A stretch of DNA of 64,000 nucleotides from Artocarpus heterophyllus. Taxonomy: Eukaryota; Streptophyta; Magnoliopsida; Rosales; Moraceae. How positions within the stretch are numbered: the stretch's first letter is position 1; every line of letters begins with the position of its first letter. The stretch is from positions 38,461,521 to 38,525,520 of the forward strand of contig CM046333.1 of the NCBI GenBank assembly GCA_025403435.1. Reading direction: 5' to 3'. Shown here piece by piece: positions 1-10,856 of this stretch. The notes beneath the pieces were generated by a model that worked only from the letters and a program-made list of their open reading frames with translations, made no database searches and had not been told where the DNA came from. The position numbers and the translations under genes were made by a program.

Positions 1-1567
1 GCTACTTCTAACCAAAAATTTCTTCATTCTCATCTCGAGGATAAAAAGGATCCTCTTTGCATCAAGGGATTATACAACTATGGGAGAACTTATTGGATGG
101 GATTTATCCATATTAAAACACTTTAATACCTTTTCAACATATGTTGACTAATGAATAAAAATCCCTCTCAATAAATGCTCAATCTATAAGCCGAGACAAA
201 AATTTGTTTTCCTAAATCCTTCATTTCAAATTCATTTTTCAAATATGTTATCGTATTCATAAGCTCTTCATGAGTCCTAATGATATTCCAACTATCAACA
301 TAGACTACAATAATAGCAAATCTAGATCTTGAATTTTTAATAAAAACACATGGATAAATTGGATTGTTAATATATCATTCCTTCAAAAGATATTCACTGA
401 GACAATTATACCACATACGTTTAGATTGCTTTAATCTATACAAAGATCTTTCTAATTTGATCGAATATATTTCATGGGGTTTTAATTGCATGCTTCAGGC
501 CTTTTTTAGCCCTTTAGGGTCTTTCATGTAAATGTTGCTATCAAGTGATCCGTACAAATAAACTGTTATAACATCTATTAGACATATGTGAAGTCCTTTT
601 GAAATTGCTAGGCTAATAAAAAAATTTAAACGTAATTACATCCATCACTAGAGAATATGTCTCCCTATAATCGATGCCAAGTCTCTATGAGAAGCCTTGT
701 ACTACAAGTTGCACTTTGTATCTGACAACTTTATTTTTCTCATTACATTTTTGCACAAATACCCACTTGTAGTCTAGAGGTTTTACACCTTCATGTGTTT
801 GGACAACAGGCCCAAAAGCTTGACGTTTTTCAAGTGAATTTAATTCTGCCTAGATTACGTATTTCTATTCTGGCCAATCATTTCTATATTGACATTCTTC
901 AATGGACTTCGATTTAAGATCCTCATTTCTTCTGTCATATCAAGGGTGGTTATTGCATATGCAAATAAATTGTTGACAATAATTTTATTTCGGTTCTATC
1001 TCTTTTCTAAAGTAACATAACTTATTAAGATCTCTATATTAACGTCATTTTCAGGTACCTGAATCTCTTCTAGGGCTATTTCTTTTGCTATGTTAATTAT
1101 TTTTGTACTAGGCCCTTCAGAAACATTCATAACATTGGAAATGCTAACTTATTTATCATTTAGCTTTCTTTTTTCTTGGATTTTTATCCTTGGAGCTGAT
1201 AAATCTACCACACTTATAGAGTGTCTTAGATTCATTCGCTAGCATATTAGCATTTTTTTTGGATAGGGACATCAATTTGAATAGGAGCATTTTCAGCTGG
1301 TATACTAGATTTTGTCACTTTTTTAATATCAGTAAATGTATTTGCTAAATAATTTGCAACCTTTTGCAAATGATTGATTTTTTGAACTTCTAATTTATAT
1401 TGATTTATATGAGGATTAGAATGAGATAACGATGATGCATTCTATGAAATTTTTTATTTTTTCAACTGTTGTTTATCTCCCCCTAATGCTGGGAAAATTG
1501 ACTGTGCTGTAAAAAGATCATCCCCAAGGGTTTGATATATTCAATTATTGAAGGGGATTCAAATCCA
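1..1567 (-). pseudogene. Degenerate Ty1/copia retrotransposon polyprotein (linker to reverse transcriptase)
   Basis: Conceptual translation of the minus strand, jumping between frames, gives recognisable copia pol segments in the right order. Reading right to left: a post-integrase linker near 1470-1300, a lysine-rich segment resembling SKDKNPRK near 1215-1180, the RT entry region near 910-640 (resembling GVKP, YKWVF and IDYRETYSPVMD), a segment like VYLYGSLDSNIYMKDPKG near 580-510, and the RT active-site region near 320-285, read as VVYVDSW where functional copies have YVDD. Stops and frameshifts occur throughout, so it cannot encode a working enzyme. No gag or integrase core lies between the linker and the LTR at 1568, and no primer-binding site is visible beside that LTR, so roughly the first half of the internal region has been deleted. 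The element runs off the left edge of the window. Confidence 0.85.
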
Positions 1568-2362
1568 ATATAAAATCTGTTAGAAAAATAGTATGCAGTG
1601 GAATTTTTAAAATTTTAAAAGAGTATTTTCTAAAACACAAATTTGACACACTATATGCATAAATTAACCAGATCTTACTAACATTTGAATGCCGAAGAAC
1701 TCCCGCAATCCGTGTAGAGAAGTAATGTTTTAGAAGAGCCTCAACCAACTGGTCTTCTTTGCTATTCTCTATCCACGATTGAAGTAAGTGTAGGCTTAGA
1801 TCATTCAGCTTTTCCAGGTGACTCTCCTTCCAATCAATTGAAAAATACCCAAAGCTATAATTCGTGATTTGTGAATGATAGCTCTCCAGAGAGTTTCAGA
1901 GTCTCACTGATAGAGTCTCGCTCTTGATTTCTTAACTGATCTGAATAATAAAGAGACTCACTCCCCTTTATATAAAGGTTGGGCCTATAAGTCAGTCCTT
2001 ATCAAATAAGGCCTCAAAATTTTTAATCAAGGTCAAATTCATATCAATATCTGATAAAATCCGTGTGGAAACATGTGATTTTTTTAATCGCACGGTCGGC
2101 AGGCCGAACTAGCAGATCGGCCTACTGAACCTCCTCAATCGGCAGGCCAAACTTAAAAATCGACTTGCTGAACCTCCGATAAAAGATCCTTGTGAATCTT
2201 TATTTTCCATCCGAGATTCTTAGGATAGAGCCTCAGTTTTCATTTAAATAACCCAATCAAGAAGTTATCTGATTAAAACAGTTATATCTATATAATCTCT
2301 AGGAAAATAAATATTCTTGATAATTCAACAAGTTTATCTTGAATTAATTCAAAATTAATCCA
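1568..2362 (-). repeat. LTR of the minus-strand copia element
   Basis: On the plus strand this block begins TGTTAGAAAAATAG and appears to end at CA near 2362, so the element-strand LTR runs TGGATTAATT...TTTTCTAACA with the usual TG...CA ends. A TATA-like stretch (TTTATATAAA on the minus strand, about 1969-1978) lies mid-LTR, consistent with an LTR promoter reading toward the copia remnant. GC-rich short repeats resembling TCGGCAGGCCGAAC sit at 2092-2160. The end at 2362 is inferred from where similarity with the downstream array starts; the partner LTR is outside the window, so target duplications cannot be checked. Confidence 0.6.
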
Positions 2363-3513
2363 ACCGCAAACACCGCCAAGTCCCAACAAACCCAATCGTT
2401 GAGCCCCCAAAACCTCCATCATGAGCCTCAAATTCCCAGGAAGCTCGTCTTGCCATCGAGCAAGCATGGCTGAGATCCAGTGAGGCAACGTGTAGGAGGA
2501 GTGGAGCTATCGATGGCAACAATGAAAACCTGCTCAAAGTTTAGGATCTTAGAGTAGGGTTTAGATGTGCTTTAAAATCAAAGGTTGAGATTAAAAGTTG
2601 TATTCAATTAATGGTTGAGATTTATTTGGATGAAGATTTGATATGAAAGGAGAGTGATTAGTTTTGCTTGTTTTTATTTTAGATTTCATAAACATCACAA
2701 TTTTGAGCCATTGATGTATAGTCTAAGGGTTCAAAATTTAAAATCCACCGGTGAAGAATATTAGTTCTACTACAACTTTTCCGTATAAGAAAATACTCAA
2801 TTTATGAATGCGTACGTTAACTTATTTCAAAAATCAATTACAAGAAAATCTATTGATTGGTTGAATTTAGAAATTTACAAAAAGGCTAGCTGGAATATTC
2901 TTCTCAAATTTGATATAAACCATACGTTAGTTTTTCTTATTTTTTTATTATTTAAGTAACTATATATATGTTAGGTTTGGTATTTGTGGTGTTTGATAGT
3001 ATGGTTCCAACTACACAGTTTTAACCACAAACAATATAAAGCTTTTATAAGCTTTACTTAAGGCAAAAGTTTACTACGCTATAAAGCTCTCACGTGCTTA
3101 TAATAATAGTAAAAGTGTATCTCTCTTATTCTTCTCATGGATAATATGATCAATATATTGGGCTAAAAATAAGAAAGAAAAAGTTGAAGGTTTCTTTAAA
3201 AAAAAAGGAAAAAAGAGAGAGAAAAAAAAGTCAAACTTTTAATAATTAGAAAGTAAATTAGAATGAGAAATAAAATAATTAAAAATACTTCTTTTGATTT
3301 CAAAAATAAAAATAAAATACTCAAATTGAAAATGCTTATCTCATTTTATTTTAGAAATCAATTATAAGAAAGTTAATTGATGATTGGTTGAAATGAGAAA
3401 TTATGAGCATTTTTTTAAAATCATAAAAAAAAAACCACAATATTGGGAACCCATCAATATCCAATAGAACGCAAAGTCGGTCGCTGTCTCTCTCTTAGTA
3501 ATCTATATATACC

Positions 3514-3705
3514 TTAGGGTTTGGTATTATGTTTCTCAAGCAAGTAATAGAATATGAGAATAGTATACTCCCATGCAAAGAGATTTTACTTGGATTAGAA
3601 GTAGTATTCCTATTTTCCCGTTTCAATTGTGAGTCGTAATTCTAACGCTAAAGTACGCTATTTCAGTTCTAATTCTAAACGCTATAAAAAATAGCCAAAC
3701 ACTCT
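3514..3705. mobile_element. Possible MITE forming the proximal promoter of the Cwc21-like copies
   Basis: The stretch opens with AGGGTTTGGTATTATG and closes with ATAGCCAAACACTCT, whose reverse complement AGAGTGTTTGGCTAT resembles the opening end. Short TIRs containing GTTTGG are typical of plant hAT-like MITEs. Equivalent blocks precede the other two copies (about 7500-7690 and 11999-12190). No clear target duplication is seen, so the call is tentative. If correct, the TATA box of the ORF lies in the distal end of the element. Confidence 0.35.
3683..3689 (+). promoter_or_regulatory. Candidate TATA box, Cwc21-like copy 1
   Basis: TATAAAA lies 107 bases upstream of the ATG, a plausible spacing for a plant core promoter plus 5' UTR. 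The same motif is kept at 12168-12174 before copy 3 but reads TACAAAA before copy 2. Confidence 0.45.
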
Positions 3706-3789
3706 CTGCTAGCTAGCATTACACAGCACAAAGAGGAAAAGAGGAGGCCATAAAACACCTCTTGAGAGTGCGATTTGCGATTGAGAGCG

Positions 3790-4149
3790 ATGGATAACGG
3801 CATGGGTTTATCGTCTGCGAGAGGCTCTGGAAGCCATGGCTACACGCAAACCAACAAGTTCTTCGTGAAGCCCAAGAAGATCGCCGCCAAATCTAATGGC
3901 GATGCAGCCATCGAAGGCGCTGGAGGAGCAGGAGGAGTGTCGGAGAAGCTGAGAAGGGAGATTCTGGAGCACGATCGCAAGCGCCACATCGAGCTCAAGC
4001 TTATCGTGCTCGAGCGCAAGCTCATTGATCATGGCTACACAGAAGACGAGATCGACGAGAGGCTCGCTGAGGCTAGGAGGAATGTCGAAGCCGCTTCTCT
4101 CGCTGTTTCCGAGAACAAAGGAATCTCATCGTGGTTTCTGAGCTTTTGA
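3790..4149 (+). CDS. Cwc21-like (cwf21 domain) short protein, copy 1
   Basis: A 119-residue ORF. The N-terminus (MDNGMGLSSARGSGSHGY, then QTNKFFVKPK) matches the pattern of the Cwc21/SRRM2 family, whose members start close to MYNGIGL.TPRGSGTNGY. Residues about 59-110 form the charged, helical cwf21 domain (EKLRREILEHDRKRHIELK, then a helix with GYTEDEIDERLAEAR). In yeast and human this family sits in the activated spliceosome and contacts Prp8 and Snu114; a splicing role here is inferred from family membership. Plant homologues are normally several hundred residues with an RS-rich tail. This ORF stops just after the domain (ENKGISSWFLSF) and no RS exon follows in the next 650 bases, so it is a truncated paralogue or an exon-1 remnant. 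The ATG at 3790 fits the family start. It is convergent with DUF1997 exon remains at 4877-5266. Confidence 0.7.
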   Translation: MDNGMGLSSARGSGSHGYTQTNKFFVKPKKIAAKSNGDAAIEGAGGAGGVSEKLRREILEHDRKRHIELKLIVLERKLIDHGYTEDEIDERLAEARRNVEAASLAVSENKGISSWFLSF

Positions 4150-4274
4150 GTTTTTAGGTCCTTCGATAGATTGATGTTAGGGTTTAATAACTCACTGATT
4201 AAAATTTGTAAATAGATTTTGTTGATGGATATGAAATAAACCCAAACAGTACTATGATACTATTTGGAAAGCTG

Positions 4275-4277
<3 letters not shown>

Positions 4278-4305
<28 letters not shown>
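4278..4305. repeat. (TA)n microsatellite in the 3' flank of copy 1
   Basis: A run of about 14 TA units follows the copy 1 ORF. Length and interruptions differ at the matching sites 8254-8284 (broken by an ACAT interruption) and 12784-12810, so it is a fast-evolving marker within the array. Confidence 0.8.
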
Positions 4306-4308
<3 letters not shown>

Positions 4309-4876
4309 TTATCATGATTGATATTTAAGTTTAATAGCTTGGTGACTGTAATTTGAAAAGATATTTAGCCACGTTTTGGAATGGAATTTAGTTTCTTGTT
4401 CAAACAAATAAAGAATCAATTAGAAAGGAAAAACAAAATCTATCACAGAATCAGACAACGTTATTATTCTTTCAAAAGACCTGAAAAGGGAATATAGTCA
4501 TGTTCGTCAGTTGTCATGCTCATAGGTTCGTTACCGAGAAGAATTTAGATTAGAACTGCAAAATTGACTCTTGAGCAACAATTCGAAGCACAAAATTGAG
4601 AAAAAGGAAGAGTAGTCAATAAGAAACAATTACAAGCATAAAAAATTAAAATTAAAATAAAATAAATAAAAGATCATGGGGGTTGTCAAATTACTACAAT
4701 AATCTCATTTGACTGTCAACATTTGGCCTAAAATTAGAATTACAAGCGGCCAACTAGGATTAAAAACTAGATTGAATGAAACAAAGAGGCTCTCTATAAT
4801 ATGAAGTGGTCAAAACTAAAAAAGGCTCAAAGTTTCATATTTGGAGATTTTATGGAACAGGGTCTAACTTTTGTTG

Positions 4877-5266
4877 TTAAACCAAATTGCCATAATCTTG
4901 TAATCGTTCTTGCAGGAGCAATGGAACCAGCTTATCCAATAAAGCTTGAAGCATTCTGTTGTATGCATACCATCATAATTCCACTTCATTAACAATGGTC
5001 CATAGTTGCTTGTAGTTACATATTTGATAGTGCTAATTGGTTATTATTTATGTTAAGAAGTTTTATTTTGCTAAACATAGCTGAGATAATAGTAGTAATA
5101 ATAATAAGTTCCTAGGAGAATAGATGCAACTAGAATGCGTGTATGTGAATGACTTATTGATAGATTGCAAATTCTTCCCATTTGAAAAATAAAAATAAAA
5201 ACTTACGAATTTCTAGGACGCTCAACAGTTGATAATGGCATCATGGTAAAAGGGCGTGTGTAAAAT
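4877..5266 (-). pseudogene. Orphan DUF1997 3' exons (array unit 1)
   Basis: Two minus-strand exon copies match the last two exons of the gene at 13648-17143. The upstream one (5266-5207) reads as TRPFTMMPLSTVERPRN, flanked by AG acceptor and GTAAGT donor. The downstream one (4955-4877) reads as MLQALLDKLVPLLLQERL and then QDYGNLV followed by a premature TAA; the unit 3 copy continues for about ten more residues. The upstream exon is 60 nt against 59 in unit 3 because of one extra T after the acceptor, which would break the frame. No 5' exons are present in the unit. The plus-strand 63-codon ORF at 4801-4992 is the antisense shadow of this exon. Confidence 0.8.
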
Positions 5267-5396
5267 CTGCAAATGACAATGGTTTGGATGTTATTTGAGA
5301 CACCATGTTGGCACTCAATGTGCAAATTGCATAATTTTTTGAGGAGAAAGATAATAGCAAAAATGCTTTCATTGGAATGAAAATATAAGTCTAATA

Positions 5397-6346
5397 CAAT
5401 TTGAAACATTATTAAACCAAAATATTATATAAAATCAAACATAAAAAGCTAAAAACTCTCAAACTAATTGAAGTATTCGCTTAATTGAACCATTTATTTG
5501 AATATTTTAAATTATCTTTTCTTTAATTTTTAATTCAAGTCATATTAAAAATAACATTTAATACATATTGGGAAGGATAATCCTAAAAAAATTTAAAAAA
5601 ATTAGTTGCTTAAGGGTATCTTGAATATGATTTTGTAAACATATAGGGTGTTGTGAGCATTTTAATAATACAAGGGGCAAAGTGGTATTTAAGAAAAACA
5701 CATGAGGTATTTTGGATATTTTTCCAAACAAAAATTTTATATTGCTGGAGCTAAATTAGGTTCTAGAAAAACAGCCATATAATATACCAAGGTGACAACG
5801 TCTAACAAAATCATTGTAGGGTATTATTAGAAAGGGAAGCTTTATAGTGGCGTGCAAAATTATTCTCCATCGGCAGACTATAATCTAAGGGTAGCGAGGA
5901 GTTTTTAGTTTTGAATTAAAGGTACGAAAATGAGGGTGTACCAGATCAACATAAAGCCTCCCGCATATAATGTAGTACCTAATTAAAATTTTATCCTAAA
6001 AATAAAAAAGAAAACCCAAATCAAATTTATTCTCCATCGTCTCCATCACAACCATCGATGATGGGGAGCTGAAGGAGGACGATTTTTCAACTGTCGACGA
6101 GGGCCCTGCAAAGCCCGTCTCCTAGTTGTCACAAATTCTATCGTCAACACCTACGAAGCCCAACGCTAGACGCTGCAAACCCCATTGCCAACCCCCGCAA
6201 ATCTCGTTGCCAAACCCCCAAGATTGTTGTCAAAGCACCTGTGAATGCCACCGAGCCCCCATGAACCCCATTGCCAGCCCCCAAAAATCTCGTAGCCAAA
6301 CCCATGAATTTCGTCAAAGCCCCCTGTGAACATCGTTGAAGCCCTC
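5397..6346. repeat. B spacer 1 of the tandem array
   Basis: This block occurs only between A units (again at 9907-10856). The left 600 bases are AT-rich and hold no ORF I can support. The right part (about 6030-6346) is C-rich, built from degenerate short repeats around CCCCATTGCCAACCCCC. These give long open frames on both strands through composition alone, which I do not regard as coding. Confidence 0.75.
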
Positions 6347-7667
6347 GCAAACACAAGTCCCAGCAAACCCAATCGTCGAGCCCCCACAAACTCCATCATG
6401 AGCCTCAAATTCCCAAGAAGCTCGTCTTGCCATCGAGCATGCACGGCTGAGATCCAATGAGGCAATGTGTAGAAGGAGCGGAGCTGTCAACGACAGCAAT
6501 GAAAAATTGCTCAAAGTTTAGTATCTTAGAGTTAGGGTCTAAACATGTTTTAAAATCAAAGGTTGAGATTAAAAGTTGTCTTATATTACTGGCTGAGATT
6601 TATTTGGATAAAGATTTGATATGAAAAAGAAAGTGTGATCACTTTTGCTTGTTTTTAATTTAGATTTCATAAATTTTGAGCCATTGATGTATAATCTAAG
6701 TATTCAAAATTTAAAATCCACGGGTGAAGAATATTAGTTCTACTACAACTTTTCCCTATAAGAAAATGCTCTATTTATGAATGCGTATGTTATCTTATTT
6801 CAAAAATGAATTATAAGAAAATCTATTGATTGGTTGAACTTAGAAATTTAGAAAAAAGGCTGGCTGGAATATTCTTCTCGAATTTGATATAAACCATCTG
6901 TTAATTTTTCTTAGAGTTTATTTTATTATTTAAGTAACTATATATATGTTGGGTTTCGTATTTAAGGTGTTTGATAGGGTGGTTCCAACTACACAGTTGC
7001 AACCCCAAACAATATAAAACTTTCACAGGCTTTATTTAAGGCAAAAGTTTACTACTTTGTAAAGCTATCACGTGCTTATAGTAAAAATGCATCTCCCTTA
7101 TTCTCCTCATGGATAATGGATAATATGATTGATATATACGGGCTAAAACTAAGAAAGAAAAAGTTGAAGGTTTCTTTAAAAAAAGGAAAAAAGGAAAAAC
7201 GAGAGGAGAAAAAAAGTCAAGCTTTTAATAATTAGAAAGTAAATTAGAATGAGAAATAAAATAATTAAAATACTTGTTTTAATTTCAAAAATAAAAATAA
7301 AATACTCATATTGAAAATGCTTATCTTATTTTATTTTAGAAATCAATTATAAGAAAATTAATTGATGATTGGTTGAATTGAGAAATTATGAGCATTTTTT
7401 TTAAATCATCAAAAAAAAAACCACAATGTTGGGAACCCATCGATATCCAATAGAAACAAAGTCGGTCGCTGTCTCTCTCTTAGTAAACCATATATACGTT
7501 TGGGTTTGGTATTATGTTTCTCATGCAAGTAATAGAATACGAGAAAAGTATACTCCCATGGAAAGAGATTTTGCTTGGATTAGAAGTAGTATTCCTACTT
7601 TCGCGTTTCAATTGTGAGTCGTAATTCTAACGCTAAAGTACGCTATTTCAGTTCTAATTCTAAACGC

Positions 7668-7674
7668 TACAAAA
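7668..7674 (+). promoter_or_regulatory. Altered TATA position, Cwc21-like copy 2
   Basis: The site equivalent to the TATAAAA of copies 1 and 3 reads TACAAAA here, again 107 bases before the ATG. The T-to-C change could weaken the core promoter of copy 2. Confidence 0.4.
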
Positions 7675-7774
7675 AATAGCCAAACACTCCCTGCTAGCTA
7701 GCATTACACAGCACAAAGAGGGAAAGAAGAGGCCATACAACACCCCTTGAGAGTGCGATTTACGATTGAGAGCG

Positions 7775-8134
7775 ATGGACAACGGCATGGGTTTATCGTC
7801 TGCGAGAGGCTCTGGAAGCCATGGCTACACGCAAACCAACAAGTTCTTAGTGAAGCCCAAGAAGATCGCCGCCAAATCTAATGGCGGTGAGGCCATCGAA
7901 GGCGCTGGAGGAGCAGGAGGAGTGTCGGAGAAGCTGAGAAGGGACATTCTGGAGCACGATCGCAAGCGCCACATCGAGCTCAAGCTTATCGTGCTAGAGC
8001 GCAAGCTCATTGATCATGGCTACACAGAAGACGAGATCGACGAGAGGCTTGCTGAGGCTAGGAGGAATTTCGAAGCCGCTTCTCTCGCTGTTTCCGAGAA
8101 CAAAGGAATCTCATCGTGGTTTCTGAGCTTTTGA
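7775..8134 (+). CDS. Cwc21-like (cwf21 domain) short protein, copy 2
   Basis: A 119-residue ORF, full length relative to copy 1 and ending in the same WFLSF tail. It keeps the family N-terminus (MDNGMGLSSARGSGSHGY) and the cwf21 helix pair. Compared codon by codon with copy 1, I count five amino-acid changes (F to L and D to G, A to E, E to D, V to F) against three silent ones, which is not the pattern of strong purifying selection, although the numbers are small. Like copy 1 it lacks the RS-rich C-terminus usual in the family. Its TATA position is altered, and a MITE-like insertion (8659-8815) lies about 0.5 kb downstream. It may be expressed as a small protein or be decaying. Confidence 0.65.
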   Translation: MDNGMGLSSARGSGSHGYTQTNKFLVKPKKIAAKSNGGEAIEGAGGAGGVSEKLRRDILEHDRKRHIELKLIVLERKLIDHGYTEDEIDERLAEARRNFEAASLAVSENKGISSWFLSF

Positions 8135-8658
8135 GTTTTTAGGTCCTTCGATAGATTGATGTTAGGGTTTAATAACTCACTGATTAAAATTTGTAAATAG
8201 ATTTTGTTGATGGATATGAATAGCCTAAACAGTACTATGATACTATTTGGAAAGCTGCATATATATACATATATATATATATATTTTATAATGATTGATG
8301 TTTGGGTTTTATAGCTTGGTGACTGTAATTTGAAAACATAGTACAGTGACGTTTTTATGAGACAAAGTTGATGATTTTTTTTTTCCAAAATTTAACATTA
8401 ATGGATTTGTCTCCTTATTTTATTTTGTTGTTTGAAGAATGGTGTCCCCACTCACTTGTTTTGTTTGTGAGTCCAATCTCTTAGAATTATTTTTTGATCG
8501 TATTTGTAGGTGATCTTTCTCCTACATGTCTCTCGGTCTCAATCAATTGAAGTTTTTTATCGGTTTCCTAGCATTGTAACCTATTGCATGAATTACTCTT
8601 TTGTGTGTTTCATGAGAATTTACAAGTGAAATCGTTTGTGATGAAGTTAAGTTTTTTT

Positions 8659-8815
8659 GGCCCTGTTTGTTTTTATTCTCAAAATTTTTAGAAATGTTTT
8701 TACATGCTTTTTGAGACAAAAATTTTAAAAACACTCTCAGCACAATTCCCAAAAATTTCTTATTTTTCAAAACAAAAACATTTTCACCTATTTTGAAAAC
8801 AATACCAAACGGCCC
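8659..8815. mobile_element. Short MITE present only in array unit 2
   Basis: About 157 bases bounded by GGCCCTGTTTGTTTTTATTC and, at the other end, AATACCAAACGGCCCC. The reverse complement of the right end (GGCCGTTTGGTATTGTTTTC) resembles the left end, giving imperfect inverted termini of the hAT-like GGCCYGTTTG type. Unit 3 lacks it at the matching site (near 13120) and unit 1 has lost the site by deletion. Clear target duplications are obscured by poly-T. Confidence 0.6.
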
Positions 8816-9342
8816 CTTTATTTTTTAAGGTCATTTAAGTCTAAATAAATGCATGTATTATCTTGATTTGGAATCAAATTTAGTTTCTTGTTCAAACAAA
8901 TAAAAAATCAATTTAGAAAGGAAAAAAAAATTCTATCATAGAAACAGACAACGTTCTTATTCTTCCAAAAGACCTGACAAGGGAATATAGTCATGTTCGT
9001 CAGTTGACATGTTCATAAATTTGTTACCGAGAAGGATTTAGATTAGAACTGCAAAATTGCCTATTGAGCAACAATTAGAAGCACAACATTGAGAAAAATG
9101 GAAGACTAGTCAATAAGAAACAATTACAATAAAAAAAAATTAAAAATAAAATAAAATAAAATGAAAGATCATGGGGTTGTCAAATTACTACAATAATCTC
9201 ATTTGACCGTCAACATTTGGCCTAAAATTAGAATTACAAGGGCCAACTAGAATTAAAATCTAGATTGAATGAAACAAAGAGGCTCTCTACAATATGAAGT
9301 GGTCAAAACTAAAAAAGGCTCAAATTTTATTATTTGGAGATT

Positions 9343-9776
9343 TTATGGAACAGGGTCTAACTGTTGTTGTTGAACCCAATTGCCATAATCTTGTAATAGT
9401 TGTTGCAGGAGCAATGGAACCAGCCTATCCAATAAAGCTTGTAGCATTCTGTTGTATGCATACCATCATAATTCCAGTTCATTAACAATGGTCCATAGTT
9501 GCTTGTAGTTACATATTTGATAGTGCTAATTGGTTATTATTTATTTAAGAACTTATATTTTGCTAAACATAGCTGAGATAATAATAGCAATAATAATAAG
9601 TTCCTAGGAGAACAGATGCACCTAGAATGCGTGTATGTGAATGACTTATTGATAGATTACAAATTCTTCCCATTTGAAAAACAATAATAAAAAGAAAAAT
9701 TAAAATAAAAACTTACGAATTTCTAGGACTCTCAATAATTGATAATGGCATCATGGTAAATGGGCGTGTGTAAAAT
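9343..9776 (-). pseudogene. Orphan DUF1997 3' exons (array unit 2)
   Basis: Same pair of minus-strand exons as in unit 1. The last exon (9448-9343, 106 nt) is open to the normal stop and reads MLQALLDRLVPLLLQQLLQD followed by YGNWVQQQQLDPVP, almost identical to unit 3. The penultimate exon copy (9776-9717) is 60 nt with the same extra T as unit 1, so it is out of phase with unit 3. No upstream DUF1997 exons exist within 1 kb, so this is a 3' gene fragment carried along in the tandem duplication. Confidence 0.8.
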
Positions 9777-9906
9777 CTGCAAATGACAATGGTTTGGATG
9801 CTATTTGAGACACCATGTTAGGCACTCAATGTGCAAATTGCATAATTTTTTGAGGAGAACGATAATAGCAAAAATGCTTTCACCGGAATGAAAATATAAG
9901 TCTAAT

Positions 9907-10856
9907 ACAATTTGAAACATTATTAAACCAAAATATTATATAAAATCAAACATAAAAAGCTAAGAACCCTCAAACTAATTGAAGTATTCGCTTAATTGAA
10001 CCATTTTATTTGAATTTTTTAAATTATCTTTTCTCTAATTTTTAATTCAAGTTATATTTAAAATAACATTTAATACATATTGGGAAGGATAATCCTAAAA
10101 AAAATTAAAAAAAATTAGTTGCTTCAGGGTATCTTGAATATGATTTTGTAAACATATAGGGTGTTGTGAGCATTTTAATAATAAGAGAGGCAAAATGGTA
10201 TTTGGGCAAAACGTATGAGGTATTTTGGATTTTTTTTGAACAAAAATTTTATATTGCTTGAGCTAAACTAGGTTCTAGAAAAACAGCCATATAATATACC
10301 AAGGTGACAACGTCTAAGAAGATCATTGTAAGGTATTATTAGAAAGGGAAGCTATATGGTGGAGTGCAAAATTATTCTCCACCGGTAGAGTATAATCTAA
10401 GGGTACTGAGCAATTTTTAGTTTTAAATTAATGGTAAAAAATGAGGGTGTACCAGATTAACATAAAGCCTCCCGCATATAATGTAGTGCCTAATTAAAAT
10501 TTTATTCTAAAAATTAAAAAGAAAACCCAAATCAAATTTATTCTCCATCATCTCCATCACAACTGCCGATGATAGGGAGCGGAGGAGGACGATTTTTCAA
10601 CTGCCGACGATGGCCCCGCAAAGCCCGTCGCCTAGTTTTCACAAATTCCATCGTCAACACCTACGAAGCCCAAAGCTAGACGCGACAAACCCCATTGTCA
10701 ACCCCTGCAAATCTCGTTGCCAAACCCCCAACATTGTTGTCAAAGCACCTATGAACGCCACCGAGCCCCCATGAACCCCATTACCAGTCCCTAAAAAACT
10801 CGTAGCCAACCCCCATGAATTTTGTCAAAGCACCCATGAACAACGTTGAGGCCCTC
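9907..10856. repeat. B spacer 2 of the tandem array
   Basis: Second copy of the spacer at 5397-6346, differing by scattered substitutions and short indels. It includes the same C-rich degenerate repeats at about 10600-10856. No coding region is supported. Confidence 0.75.

Noticed and set aside
3775..3789. Upstream extension of Cwc21-like copy 1 beginning with TTG
   Set aside because: Non-ATG start; the ATG at 3790 matches the family N-terminus and is conserved in all three units.
6126..6514. Overlapping open frames on both strands in the C-rich part of the B spacer, also at 2288-2537 and 10600-11000
   Set aside because: Length comes from biased composition and short degenerate repeats; no domain, no splice context, and the frame is not kept between units.
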